From positions 108,969,366 through 109,033,365 of the forward strand of contig OZ021721.1 of the NCBI GenBank assembly GCA_963978545.1: a stretch of DNA of 64,000 bases. The letters run 5' to 3'. The notes under the pieces were generated by a model that saw only the letters and a list, made by a program, of their open reading frames with translations, was not told where the DNA came from and made no database searches. A program made the position numbers and the translations under genes. Source of the DNA: Linyphia triangularis. Its lineage: Eukaryota > Arthropoda > Arachnida > Araneae > Linyphiidae. Every line of letters starts with the position of its first letter. Position 1 is the stretch's first letter. Positions 34,845-47,832 of this stretch are shown piece by piece.

Positions 34845-35024
34845 TTGGTCGGTTAGTACGATAACTGACTTATTTTTATGCACAATGACGGCTAATCAGA
34901 CCGAGATCTATAGCTTAACGTGAATTCCGAACCACAAAAGACATCCATGCCTTACTTGGGATTCGTAGCTGGCAACACTGGTATGCGTGGCCAAAGCGCT
35001 AACCACACAGCCATGATGGTGGGC
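34845..35024 (-). mobile_element. SINE-2 copy, degraded
   Basis: Reverse strand: head GCCCACCATCATGGCTGTG at the right edge (35024), A-box-like TGGTTAGCGC, a damaged B-box (GCTACGAATCC), body CATGGATGTC.TTTGTGGTTC, and a tail ending CTAACCGACCAA at 34845. No clean target duplication; AAAAGAAAATT versus AAGAGAAAGATT is a possible decayed pair. Immediately right of the 34593 palindrome. Confidence 0.82.
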
Positions 35025-35085
35025 GAAACAAGAGAAAGATTCTTGACTGTTTAAAATTTAGAAAAATCCCCCCCCCCCTCTACTT

Positions 35086-35290
35086 TTTTACCCTTTAAAG
35101 GTTTGATAATAAATTGAGTTCTTCTGAACCAGGATTTTTTTTTCTACGAGTATCTTGACTAATCCAGATTATCGGAAACATATTTTCCATCTAAAACAGT
35201 GAAAAGTAGAATAGGGTGTGAAAAGTGGTATGATAATAACTTAACATTTCAACCTGGATGTATTCGGAAACGCCGGGCCACACTTATTTG
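35086..35290 (+). repeat. dispersed repeat R2, copy 2
   Basis: Diverged match to 20632-20865 through ACCAGGATTTTTTTTTCTA, GAGTATCTTGACTAA and CCAGATTATCGGAAA. Confidence 0.58.
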
Positions 35291-37204
35291 AACCCGAGCA
35301 ACTCCATACAATTTTACAGAGGTTAGTTTATTTTACTGGCCTTAAAATAGAAACTTTTTCCTAATGTAAAATTGAATTAAGACATAAAAACCCATCTTAC
35401 ATTCAGTTCTTCATTAAGAAAACGACCTCGTAAAAGAATTTTACTCATGTTATTAAAATACTTTTCATTTCCAAACAAATTGTCGGAGATAAAATTTGTG
35501 TCACTCCATATGAAACAAATCCAAACATGTCATCTTGCGTTGAAAACATAATTAATAAGGGTTTGAAATACAATATCTGCTCCCTAGTATTTGGGTATCG
35601 TTATTACAACTAAAGCGCTTGTTTAGACGTAATTTATTGTAATATATTCTATTGATCCTATAAGCATAATATTATAAGCATAACTTGCGTTACTTTAATC
35701 TAATATGTTAGGTTGTATCTCACGATTTACCGAATATTTTTTTTTTTAAATAGCTTAATATGTATTGACCGTAGTTATGTTTCAATATACTAATTAGTCT
35801 AGGACATATTACACGGAAATTGAAGATTACGGAGATTAATACCTTCCAAATAAAACAATTGTCCGTTGATTAAATAGGAAGGATTTAGGACATAGCAATG
35901 ATAGATTATGAAACGGAAAGCATCAGATTATTTTTTGTATCCAATAAAAACAATGTAAACAATTATTTCTTAATCATCACCAAGAACTTTTTTTGCAAAA
36001 TAATTAAATGTTCCGTTAAGGGTTGACTAAGTTTAATAAAAACACAAGTGAAAACATGACAATCAAAAGCATGTATTGAAAAGAAAAAAAAAATTATATT
36101 AGCTCTAAACATGTTATTATCCTCTTATTAATTGTGTTTCTTCTTTCTAAGTTTCGAAATCCCTTTGAAAGATAGCGAAATTTTTAATCCCTTCATAATG
36201 AGGGTGTTTATTTTTATTAAAAAAAATACAGATACCAAGCTACGTTCTTAAGCTAAATAAGTAATTTCCAATATATTTTTTGAGCGTATCAAACAAGTTT
36301 TTTTTATTAATAAAAAGTAATTATTTCCTTGTCGTTTGCACAAGTTCAACTTGCGAAGTGGTAAAATACCCTATTTTATAAAAATAATACGGATTAGAAT
36401 TAAATTAAATATCAGGGAGTAAACAAAATTAAACATCGGATAGGAAGTAAACATCGGATTGTATCAGAATGTGCTTAAAATTTTTTGCATTATATTTTAT
36501 TTTCTTTGTATCCATACCGCAATTTATAATACTAAATATGAATTCAGCTGAGATTGATTGTATATGTATAGATTTTTAATGCCTCAAAAAGAGAATTGCC
36601 ATTTCATTTCTATCAAGATTAAAAAATGCACACATTAAAATCAATGATTTAACACTAACTGAATGGCAGAACATCATTTGGAACAATAAAAGAATTTGAC
36701 TATCAGTGGACTGCTAATACAAGCTTTAACTCATTCGAAAATCTACATGTAAAATATATGAAAATGTTGCACATTTAAATCTGTTATGACATTAACACTA
36801 AAACTTACCAATATTTCATAATTACCAGTTTTTACAACTACTGGTAAAATAAACCAGTCATTTTTAACGATTTAAATCAAAAGAAATACCATTTTGTTCA
36901 TTTTGCTTTTAATTAATAAATTTTGTTCAAATAAGGATTGTAATTCAATAGATTTCTACAAGTTCCCATAGATCTCACATTTGCTTAGCTGTAGCGATTC
37001 GTACTCGATGTTTTATTATCACTCAGCAAGGAGTTACTGTATACCAACAAGAAACTGTCAGTTTAAAATATCTTGTCTTAAAATGTGCGGCAATACGCTA
37101 CGAATATAGATATCAGTCAAAACTTTTAATAAATAAGTATTGCAAATAACACCAATAATTCATACTATGTATCAAATAACACATTGCAGTGTGTAGGTCA
37201 ATAT
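35291..37204. other. unassigned AT-rich sequence
   Basis: 1.9 kb, no supported gene or repeat. Confidence 0.5.
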
Positions 37205-38114
37205 GCATATATTTCTCGGTAAAGAAAAGAACGTGATAGAAATCAATATTTAAGAATATATTTATTAAAATTATAATAAAAGTCATAAAACCATATAGCG
37301 ACACGAAAGAAAAGGCCAAGTTGCATATATTTCTCAGTAATGAAAAGAACATGATGGAAATCAATATTTAAGAATATATTTAAATTATAATAAAAGTCAT
37401 TAAACCAAATAGCGACACGAAAGAAAAGGCCAAGTTGCATATATTTCTCAGTAATGAAAAGAACATGATGGAAATCAATATTTAAGAATATATTTAAATT
37501 ATAATAAAAGTCATTAAACCAAATAGCGACACGAAAGAAAAGGTCAAATTGCATATATTTCTCAGTAACGAAAAGAATATGATGGAAATCCATATTTAAG
37601 AATATATTTAAATTATAATAAAAGTCATTAAACCAAATAGCGACACGAAAGAAAAGGTCAAATTGCATATATTTCTCAGTAACGAAAAGAATATGATGGA
37701 AATCCATATTTAAGAATATATTTAAATTATAATAAAAGTCATTAAACCAAATAGCGACACGAAAGAAAAGGTCAAATTGCATATATTTCTCAGTAACGAA
37801 AAGAATATGATAGAAATCAATATTTAAGAATATATTTAAATTATAATAAAAGTCATTAAACCAAATAGCGACACGAAAGAAAAGGTCAAATTGCATATAT
37901 TTCTCAGTAACGAAAAGAATATGATAGAAATCAATATTTAAGAATATATTTAAATTATAATAAAAGTCATTAAACCAAATAGCGACACGAAAGAAAAGGT
38001 CAAATTGCATATATTTCTCAGTAACGAAAAGAATATGATGGAAATCAATATTTAAGAATATATTTAAATTATAATAAAAGTCACAAAACCATATAGCGTT
38101 ACGAAAGAAAATTC
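37205..38114 (-). repeat. 114-bp tandem array, 8 copies
   Basis: GCATATATTTCTC recurs at 37205, 37323, 37437, 37551, 37665, 37779, 37893 and 38007, giving one 118-bp spacing and then exact 114-bp spacings. Inner units are nearly identical and form variant subtypes (TAACG/TAATG, GATGG/GATAG). Since 114 is 38 codons, a reverse-strand frame stays open for 255 codons (37243-38010), reading a 38-residue Phe/Ile/Asn/Tyr-rich repeat that looks membrane-like by composition. It is most likely a satellite with an incidental ORF: it has no start context, no gene around it, and the edge units break the frame. Confidence 0.93.
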
Positions 38115-39268
38115 AGCTAGAAAGTTTTAAAGGGGTCGTTTGAATCCAGAGTTATGGTCATCTCGTTGAAAATCATAAAGTAAGAGACCAGCTCAAACGT
38201 CGACTTCATAATATGACCGTTGTTTATTTATTAGACATGCAGTACAGTTTAAAAATAAAATCTAAACTTAAATACAGCATTCAAACATTCTCCATAATGA
38301 ATTAGTATATTTTCATTTTGAAATTATTTTTAGTATAGTTAAAGTAATGGTAAAAATATTAAAATTTATTCAACCTTTGTTTTCTTATGAAATTACATTC
38401 TCTCTACTGCATCATTTTGGTTTTAAACTTCGGATTGCCAGAGCTTAAAGTTTAGCTTTATCTAGCACACCAATATACTTATAAACTTATTGAATATTAG
38501 TCTTCGAAAAAGTAATTTTGATAAAGTAATAATTACAAAGTAATAATTTCCCATTTGAAAAAGAAAAATAATCAGCTTTTAATTACTGCCACAAATCCAA
38601 ATAAGAAGCACAAAATCAAAGACTTTCACAATACCAGTTTAAAAGTATTAAATTTTATTTTTCTAATGCCTTTTATTAAATAGTGAAAGATAAGTTAACA
38701 CTTGAATTAAACGATATCAAGTTAAAGAATTAATTACTAAATAAGTGCTCTCTTTACATTTGAAAAATCCTGCGAAGTATTACTTGCATTGTCTTATTTT
38801 TGATTAAATATTCTCTAACACACGCTTTTTTTACCCCTTAATAACTCTGAGCTCTTTTTTTCTTACGCCCGATTACTTTTGAATTTTTTACTCCAACCCT
38901 GAATCCCCCTTTTCTTATAAAAAAAAACGCCCGATGAGCCTACAACAAAGACGCTATTATCATTCTTATTTTATTTTTCATTCAAGAAAAATTACCTCTT
39001 TTCTGGAGTTATTTAAGATAATTTTCTTATTCTTGAACTTTTTGAAAAAAATATTTCCCTCGAATGTTAATTAAAATAATGAGAAGAAAACTGTTAAGTT
39101 ATTCAATATTTTTTTCATTAAATTTGCCATTTTCGCTCTTCAACAAATGCGTTCTGTTAAAACGAGCATACGAGCAAAGGTTACACGTTTTAGAATAAGA
39201 AGACTCTAGAATTGTTCCCGGATGTTAAATTTTTCTCTAGATCAGTCATTCACAATAATATTCACAAA
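38115..39268. other. unassigned AT-rich sequence
   Basis: No supported feature. Confidence 0.45.
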
Positions 39269-39345
39269 TTTAAAAACAGTAATTTTAAAGTTAAAGGTTT
39301 GAAATAATTTCCAAACCTTTAACTTTAAAATGACTGTTTTTAAAT
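39269..39345. repeat. hairpin with 33-34-bp arms
   Basis: TTTAAAAACAGT.ATTTTAAAGTTAAAGGTTTG pairs with CAAACCTTTAACTTTAAAAT.ACTGTTTTTAAA around a 10-nt loop, with one mismatch/bulge. It borders repeat R3 on its right. Confidence 0.85.
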
Positions 39346-39352
39346 CCTGTAC

Positions 39353-39480
39353 ATTAACTTCGATTTTATATTTTGTCGATGGAAGGGAAATCTGCGGAGG
39401 CCTATAATCTCCTTGCCGTCATCTGATCGGGCTAAAACTTGGCAGATCAATTCGATGTCGATGACAATGCATTCTATCAA
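39353..39480 (+). repeat. dispersed repeat R3, copy 1
   Basis: Shares ATTAACTTCGATTTT, GGGAAATCT, CTCCTTGCCGTC, GATCG(G/A)GCT(A/G)AAA and GTCGATGACAAT with the reverse strand of 59945-60070. Class unknown. Confidence 0.6.
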
Positions 39481-41837
39481 ATTTTGGCGGCTGCCACTGT
39501 CACTAAAATGTTGATTTTAAGAGATACTAATAAATTAACTTGCAGTCATCCAATCGCTCTGAAATAGCATTTAACCGATTAGTGAAGAAACTCTTTCCTC
39601 TTGCAAAATTGTTTTAATAAATATAATAAATTCTTTTAATCAGAATAAATAAAAGATATTTGGATACGAGTGCATAAATTTACATTCCTTTTTCATGAAT
39701 AAATTTTGAAAAGTAGTTTACAAGATATTTTGCTGATAGAGATGTTTTTAATATTAAAAATTATAGTTAACAGCACACGCTGGCAACAGAAACGTCGCTA
39801 TGTTAATGAACATAAAAATTGGTGATGCATATGAAGGACTTATATTAAAAACTTTGTTTTTATGGGTTATATTATTAGCTATTGAATACTTAATCATGTG
39901 TGACAAATACAAATTTACCTGTTCTGTCTGAATCTATAAAAAGTAATTACTGCTTTCATTCGCACTTTATGGAAACGATTTTAATAGTTAAGTTTTAGAT
40001 AGAAATGAATAGACACAAAAAATACGGCTTTTATATCGGATAGTCATGATTCTTGGCAACAGCTCTAGCTTGAATTCCCCATGAAAATAAAAAAATTCTT
40101 TGTACTGTCCTGTCAGTTTTTCCCCATTTTTCTTGGATCGTTATCCAAAGTCCGCTTAGTGTTGCTGGTTGCCGTTTTCCGAAGTTTCGTTTTAATAAAC
40201 CGAAAGGCCAAAAGTTATTGGAGAAGCATCAGGTGATTTTACAGGACGTCAGTCAATTTTACAGGAATTTAATTAAATGGGATGCACTTTATTCCCGTTT
40301 CTGATTCTTTCTTTGCTAAATAATCGGCAGTTAATTTAAACATGTGACTAGAGGCTTTGTCCATATCTGAAGCTCAACTTTTCCAATGTCCTTTCCATAC
40401 AAGGCTGAAATTTATTCTTTTGGAATAATTCATTCTTTTGGAATAATTTATTCTCCGAAAATTGGTTCTAAAATATACTACTGATAGTAGAGTATTAATT
40501 TTGGCCTTACTTGAGACATTGATTTTTTATTTGCCGTTGAAACAAAATACTGCAACTATCATGAATCCCTTCATTTTTTTTTTTTTTTTGTACTCTGACG
40601 ATGCCCTTTTGTATGGCTATTTCCATCAATAGATCAATATAGAATTTATTTTTTACAGTCACTTAATTATACCCATGCCTCACCGAGTGTTACTGCAAAT
40701 TTCTATTTTTCAGCAGCTAGATATTTATCATAAAATTTTCCACAATTTATTTTTCTTTCAGAAATATTCTTTGACAAAAGCAGATGAATTTTAGGTTTAA
40801 ACCATCCCTTTTTGCTTCAAATCTTTGAGTCAATGAATATTTTTTAAGACCAGACACTTCACTTTCTTAATATTTGCCTGATTTTGAGTAGTTTTAGGAT
40901 AATGTTTTACGGTATTATTTTCGTTTTATAATTCAGTTTTTTCTTCTTTTTCTTTCAAATTTAATATTTTATACACACTTTTTTTTTTTAAAGGCAATAG
41001 TCTTGATTTTTACATCGCTTAATAATTTGTTGATAAGAAAATTTCTCCTCGGAAGGCGCATTCACGTAACCTCTGAGCCATCTATCAATTTTACGAGCCA
41101 TTTTCAAAATGAAAGCTGAAATTTAATTTTTTTAAATTTTTTACGGATAGCTGTTAGCCGCTTTAGTAAGTGCCCTAAGTTTCATGTCCCCAATTCAATT
41201 GACTGTCGAGATAATAAAATTCAAAAACGGCAGAAAACGACGTATTTTGAAATTCACCCAAAACTCACTCACTGATCATCAAATTAGTAAAGTACTTCTA
41301 GCAGAGATAGGAGAATGAAATTTGGTATGCTAGTAAAGTTTAACATGTAAACAAAGGAAAAGATCTAAAAATTGAGATTTTCCCCTCCGAATCCCCTAAA
41401 GGGGGCATTGTTCGAAAAATTTCAATCTTGATTTTAAAACACTTCTATTGGGGTTAAAATTATAAAACTTAAAAAATTAGTAGCTCGTAGCATATATAAA
41501 TAGAAAACACTCTCGCCACCAGCAGCAAACCCTCTAAAATTAAGAAATAAAAAAAAAGTATACTTAGCATTATAAAACTGACCATTGGCGATATTTTATC
41601 ACCTACTAAATGATCGCCAATTGTTAATATTTTTTTCTCCTTTGCCAACTTTTTTCCATTTCTGAATTAAATATTTATTTAAAATAATGTATCATCATTC
41701 ATATGGAATGCATAATCCTTTCAATCCCAGAAAGTTTTCTTGCAAGTTTAAAAATTATGAACACTGAACATTTTAAAACTAGTTATTGTTGTGCAAATAA
41801 ATAATAAATTTTAAATTAGTACCTTAAAAAAGAAATG
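39481..41837. other. unassigned AT-rich sequence
   Basis: 2.36 kb. I searched 40080-40900 for transposase because it is of slightly higher complexity, but found no convincing motif on either strand. Confidence 0.4.
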
Positions 41838-42284
41838 AAATCCCAACAAAAACAACTCTGTAAAAAGGCGTCAAGTTCTTCATGCAATGATTACAGCCAT
41901 GAAAAGTGCCGAGATCTAAAGCAGAGCCAAGTTTAAAGTTGTTGTAAATTACGAGCAATGAAAATTAGTAAATTTTTTTCTTAAATTCAAAATTCCCCTG
42001 CATAGGTTTAAATATCTAGCTATAAAAATGCTTGTGTGACTTGGCCATTACGCGTCAGTAAACCAGAATACGTAATGGCCAAGTGTCACAAATATTTTTA
42101 CAGCAAGATATTTAGGCCTATGCAGAGGAATTTTGACTTTGAGAAAAAATTTACTAATTTTTATTGCCTATAATTTACAGCAACTTTAATCTTGGCTCTA
42201 CTTTAGATCTCAAAACTTTTCACTGCCGTAATCATTGCATGAAGAACTTGGCGCCTTTTTACAGAGATGTTTTTGTTGGGATTT
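41838..42284. repeat. large foldback element, arms about 214 bp
   Basis: Left arm 41838-42052 and right arm 42071-42284 are reverse complements over their whole length with scattered substitutions and small gaps. Outer blocks AAATCCCAACAAAAACA and CTGTAAAAAGGCG.CAAGTTC, inner block TTGGCCATTACG, 18-nt loop. Arms are more diverged than in the 16.57-kb and 34.6-kb palindromes. Non-coding. Confidence 0.85.
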
Positions 42285-42701
42285 TATTTTACACACATAC
42301 ACATTTCAATCAAATTATAATGATTATTCTGAAGTTGCCAAATTTTACCTCAAAATTCAAACGAGAAAAATAAATTACAAAACCGTTTCCATAAACTGCT
42401 AACGATCTTCCGTATACCAACTCTAATTCAAATTTGTTAAGAAAAACTAAGTCCTTACGTATATTTTATGTCCATCTAATAATCCAAGGAATTGCATATA
42501 TGTTCATCTTTAGCTAATAACCCAAGGCATTACGTAAATTTTCTTAAAGAGCCAATAATACAAATATTATGGTGTCTAGACTTCACAGTAAATATTCAGG
42601 GTTATTAGAGGGCTAGTACTATCAAGACTAATTTACCCTGAAACCTAAAGTCGCGTACCATTCATAGTTTCAGAAAAGAGCATTAGCGCCGTTTTTGGCT
42701 T

Positions 42702-42828
42702 ATAATTGAAGTAACCCGAACCTGACGTTAAGTACCCGGATGAAAACATGTTTAGTAAAGATCCTGATTGGAGAATTCATTCCATTTCATCCGGGTACTT
42801 AGTATCAGGTTAGGGTGATTTCAACTAT
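42702..42828. repeat. foldback element with 35-45-bp arms
   Basis: TTAAGTACCCGGATGAAA (left) and TTTCATCCGGGTACTTAG (right) are the best-paired part; pairing extends outward through ACCCGAACCTGA / TCAGGTTAGGGTG and TAATTGAA / TTCAACTA. The middle is a 40-nt spacer. MITE-like, non-coding. Confidence 0.72.
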
Positions 42829-45800
42829 CGTTTGTCTTTGTAATACTACCCTGAAGCATTACCCTTATACAAATTACCCATGGACCTAAATTAAATTACC
42901 TTAATCTGGATCCATATGATAACATTGGTATAAAAGATACATAAGCACTCCTTAGAAGTTCTTGTTGAGAGAATCATTGGAAGATCTATACTTCACCAGG
43001 AGCCTACCAGTCCAACATTCCTGAAAGTCCAATGTAACCTGTGAAAAAACACCCTTGATCATCCGTGATCAGCATTTAGAACTTTTCTGTGATTAAAATG
43101 CATCCTTAGGCTTAATTTCAAAGTAGACATGAAACTGTATTCCTGCCATCCTACCTATACATTGAGTGTACTACAATATACTATACCACGACGAGTATTT
43201 ACTAATATAATCAATTACAATTTTCTTTGAGAAAAATGCATCCTTGAGTTCCAAATATTATTTGTTTGGTTGTGATTTTTGATGACTTTATGACATATAA
43301 CACCTTTTCTGTGATCACCATATCACACTTATATGACACATATAAGTGCTCACACAAAAAAATTGAAATTAATAAAAACAGCCCTTATACAACTCTTTAT
43401 AAATCAAATCTGAACACCAGTAGAAAAAAACACCATCATCGTATTTTAAATGCCAGTTATATGCGTACTTTGTGTTCCTTGTAAATATTTACAACACAAT
43501 CACATGAAAGACTTTATAACGATGATATTCATTTTAAGAGAGAAACAATAGCAAGAAAGAAAATATTTGCATAATTTTTTTAACTGTTCTGTAAAGTTAG
43601 GAAAATAGATACAGTCATTTACCATTCCTAAGTACAGCAGTTTTCAGGTACAGACGCCACTTACTAGATTCTTTAAACTCTGACTTCATTGAAAATTTTG
43701 TATTTTTTCCACCAAGCTATCGTTTAAGAAATATCTTTAGACTGTTCCTGCTCCATATACCTAATGCTTCATCTTCCTAGCCATAATATCTTAAAGAAAA
43801 CAAAAATGTTAAGAAAAATATCCGATTTTTTTTATTGCGCCTTAAAAACTGTCTATAAACTAGCTTATAAAAACTTTAAATTTATAATAAAACCACAAAT
43901 TTTCCTTCACATTTTGTTAATGATCACTTATTTATGTTATACCTGGTAAAAAAATCTATTTGTTTTTCAACAATACTTCGGCAGATATTATGGTCAAAAA
44001 ATTTAAAATTTGGTCGATGGTGTAGGAGAACAAACTGATGATCATTTATAAACAATTCACGCATATGCAATACATTTTGTACCCAAGAGGTTTAAGTTGC
44101 AAAGTGAAAAAGAGCTATCTGGATAACAAGACATTGATATAACGTTTCAAAATAATACGAATTTTATAAAAGCAATCGATATGTTACCTTGAAAGACCGG
44201 AATTGAATGTCGACGTATACCAAATACCTCTGTGAAAGACCAAATATTTGGTAATATTCTTATACATTCGGACCATCACATTCACATTTCGATAGCTCAG
44301 CGGAGGTCGAAACATGAAGCCGGGAAGACAGAGAGGCGACAAAAACGCCAAATCCTTTGTTCTGCCACGATTAAGGTCACGTGGCATTGACAGTTTAAGT
44401 TGTTGCAATAAATCAGATTATATAATTAAGTTTACTATTGGTGTTATTTTCTTTTCTCATTTAGAATGTACTGTTCTTTTTAACTTCAACAGTTTATTAG
44501 CACGCGCTGTTACTAAAGCTTTCTCCTATTTTGACATATATCATAATATACATAAATAGTAAAGAATGATTTAAAAAATGTACCAAAAATATTTTTACTC
44601 AACATTCCCCATACACTGCATGGTAAATATCGACATTTGTCGGTGTAAGTGAAAAATTAGGATATTTAGCAAATATTTCCGACCTATACCAAGCGACTAT
44701 GAGGATGCTGATATTCACCCGAGAATGTCGTCATTTGCTAAATATTCGTCTTTCGTATGTAAAAAGAATTCGAATAGAAATAAAACAGGGGTTTTTTTTT
44801 GTTTTTGTTTTTTAAACTGGACTAAAAACCCAGAAATGTTTGTTAGAGTAAAATAGATGTATAACCATCCAGCAATCAAGCAGGAAAGCATAAATGAACA
44901 CTTTCCATCCCGAAATAAACGCTATTCTTCCTTCAAAATAAACCTAGCTCCATTTTAAGGTAAACTTATGTGATGCTGAAGCGAAAAATTTGCAATTAAA
45001 CTTTCTCGATTTTCCCCTTAAAATGACGGAAGTGCCAAAATGTTTTTGAAAAAAATAATAAGGATAACGAAACGATAGGAGGGCAGAAGGAAAAAAATGA
45101 TATAAAAACATCTCATGGAATGCAAAGCTTCCATTAGCATCAAGACGAGATGAAATTTTTCGATGAGTCCAAAATGACTGCAAAGTCGTTAGACATAGTT
45201 ATGAGCAGCGCTTATACGTATAAGACGCAAAAGTCGGGTTTCTAAATCGATTCATTTTTTAAATTTTACTTTTTTGTGCCTGACAACGCTTTAACGTTGA
45301 TGTTTTTTATGATTCGCTACGCTAGGTTAACCCGCACTTATAACTTCGTACCCCTTTCTTTTTTTTTCCTTTAAAGAGTTGTACCCAAACGGAGTTTTTT
45401 TTAGTACAATATTTTTACATTTCGTTTCCTCACTCTTCCCTATCGCTAAAGCTGGTAATTGTTTTCAGACGACGTGATTTAAAAGCTTTTACGGATTAAA
45501 TTTTAGTCTTATTGGGGAAGGATGGAGTTATTTCCTATAAAATAGCGGAACGTACTTAAATAAAACTGAGCAGTATTTTAAGGGAAATGACTATCCATTG
45601 ATAGTCATTTTTCCTACTCAGGACCAGTTAATTTGAGCCAGTACTTAAGACATCGACATTTTAGCTGGAGAAGATCTACAGGCAGCTTGCTTTAAAAGCT
45701 TGGAACGAATGTGCTTTGCTTTTAACTAATAAGATTGTTTTCTTTAAAGTGGACCGATTTCACTAATGTACTGCTGAGTTTCAGACTCTAGACTTACTGG

Positions 45801-46544
45801 AAGCCTTTATTTGAGTCCTTTAAGTATTTTGAGTCCTGTTTGGTCAAATATCTGCTAAAAACTATGCCTTTCAAAGACAGCTGGATTCGTAAATGTGCTC
45901 TCAATCTGATTTCAATCCTATTTAGTACTTAGATAACTACTGTAGGAGTTTTCTTGAATGGGCAAACTTTTCCAATTGAGGATCTTGTAAACACTTTGGA
46001 CATTGGAAAGAGTAGATTTAATTTTGGGAGAAAAAACATCAACAGAGTCCCAATTCTTTCAATGCATTTTTTATTTTTTGTATCCATAATTTCCAACAAA
46101 AACTAATAAGATTTAAAATTATCTAAGAAAAAGGTAATTATGTTTTGACATAATTATAATTTTTATACATTTGGATATGGGGTGATACATTTTTCTGAAG
46201 TGCAAAATTTTCAATACTTTTAGTGAATACATCAAAATATTTGACCAAAGAGTGTTTATTCATAGCATAAAATTAAACAGTTTGCTAAATTCCGCTACAA
46301 ATGAATACAAAGCATTATAATTTATTGAAAGAATGTTCATAAACTATTGTATATTTTTAGTATTTGAAGTATTATTTAGTATGACGAACACTTTGTTTTA
46401 GTATTGAGATAACAGTTACAAAATATACTAATTTTTAAATAAAATATTCAACTAATGCAAAAAAAATTGACCTAAAATATTATTAGTTTATATTACTTAA
46501 ATATTAAATGTTTACTTCATATGTTCTCTAGGATAAATTTTAAA
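42829..46544. other. unassigned sequence, 3.7 kb
   Basis: No supported gene. Small structure only: a hairpin GGAAATGACTAT / ATAGTCATTTTTCC at 45583-45614, and a loose inverted pair around GATATTTAGCAAATAT (about 44660) and ATTTGCTAAATATTC (about 44733). Short ORFs (43266, 44184, 44314, 44944) have no recognisable domains. Confidence 0.4.
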
Positions 46545-46811
46545 ATTCATTTCAAAATAAATTTGTTTAATCGAAGTATATTTTCATTTAAAAATAAATT
46601 TGTTTAATCGAAGTATATTTTCATTTAAAAATAAATTTGTTTAATCGAAGTATATTTTCATTTAAAAATAAATTTGTTTAATCGAAGTATATTTTCATTT
46701 AAAAATAAATTTGTTTAATCGAAGTATATTTTCATTTAAAAATAAATTTGTTTAATCGAAGTATATTTTCATTTAAAAATAAAATTGTTTAATCAAAGTA
46801 TATTTTCATAT
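46545..46811 (+). repeat. 37-bp tandem array, about 7 copies
   Basis: Unit AAATTTGTTTAATCGAAGTA + TATTTTCATTTAAAAAT, nearly invariant in the core and altered in the last unit (AAATTGTTTAATCAAAG). Confidence 0.94.
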
Positions 46812-47146
46812 CGGCAATGTTCCATAATCCATTGTGCATTAATAATATCTATTTCAAATACCAATTATAAATTTATTTAATATGTCACACAAATTCATTT
46901 GCAAAGAAAAAAATTCTTAAAGGGTTGGTTCGTTTTTGCATAGCATTCTGAAATTAATGGCCATTATTTGTGGAACGACAAGGACTCCATTGCTGTTTAA
47001 CCTTTAAAAGAAGCCAAAATATTTTATTGTCTAATGCACCTGGAAAATGTCTTTTGCCACAACTAATGACGTTGTTGGGGACAAAAAGGAGTAACTGGTC
47101 ATTATGTTAGTGACTGGTCACTAATGCAGCAATTTCTCAACTTACT
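46812..47146. other. unassigned sequence
   Basis: Contains TTAAAGGGTTGGTTCG at 46918, which might be an end of another TTAA element, but no partner end was found. Confidence 0.3.
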
Positions 47147-47832
47147 TTAAGGGGACTTTTGGTACCCTTCAAACTTTGTTATTTAAGCCTTTAAAATTAT
47201 AATTTTTACATATTTCGAAGTATTATTAAGTAAAAATTATATTTTATTTACAAAAGAGTTTACATAGTGCTCTCAATTTTTTAAATTATTTTTTTTTAAA
47301 TAAAATTTCAAATTCTATCTCCTTTTTCATTTTTCAATATTTTTTTCTGATTTTTTTAAAGAAATATTCCTAGTAATATACTCTAACTTTTTAGTCATCG
47401 AATTTAGAATAAGTTAAATAGTTTTGAAAATAAACAATAACTAGTGTACCTATAGGTAAAAAAAGGGTATTTTTCAATTAAATTTGTAAAAAGTTTATAT
47501 TTTATTCAAAACTCCATGCCTATTTTTGTCAAATAGACCTTTAGAATGAAACAAAAAATATTTCAAGTCATTTCATTCATATTTACTGAAGTTTTAGCAT
47601 TTTGAGTAAGGTGGAAATTTCAAAAATCATGAACTGAGAAAAATGCGTTCGAAACATCGAAGGAGCCATTGCGGCAATTCTAAATTCCCCATAAAAATAG
47701 TTTTCTGCAATTGCTGTTAACGGATCAGTTCAAAAACTTGCCAGAATAAGGAGACGGTTTCAAAGATTATAAACACGCAAAAAATAGAAAATTGATATTT
47801 TTATAATATTTTGTGAAAACAACTGGTACCAG
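47147..47832 (+). mobile_element. TTAA-GGGG family element E7, subgroup A
   Basis: Left end TTAAGGGGACTTTTGGTACC. The interior closely matches 15398-15998 and 56913-57642 (AAGCCTTTAAAATTATAATT, AATGCGTTCGAAACATC, AACTTGCCAGAATAAGGAG). The right end has decayed after ACTGGTACCAG. No ORF. Confidence 0.82.

Noticed and set aside
40080..40900. Transposase relic
   Set aside because: Complexity looked coding-like at first, but neither strand gave an ordered set of transposase motifs.
44184..44559. ORFs on both strands (74 and 81 codons)
   Set aside because: Opposite-strand overlap, no domain recognised, no splice or promoter context that separates them from chance.
46918..47146. Another TTAA element starting TTAAAGGGTTGG
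   Set aside because: No inverted partner end was found before the next element at 47147.
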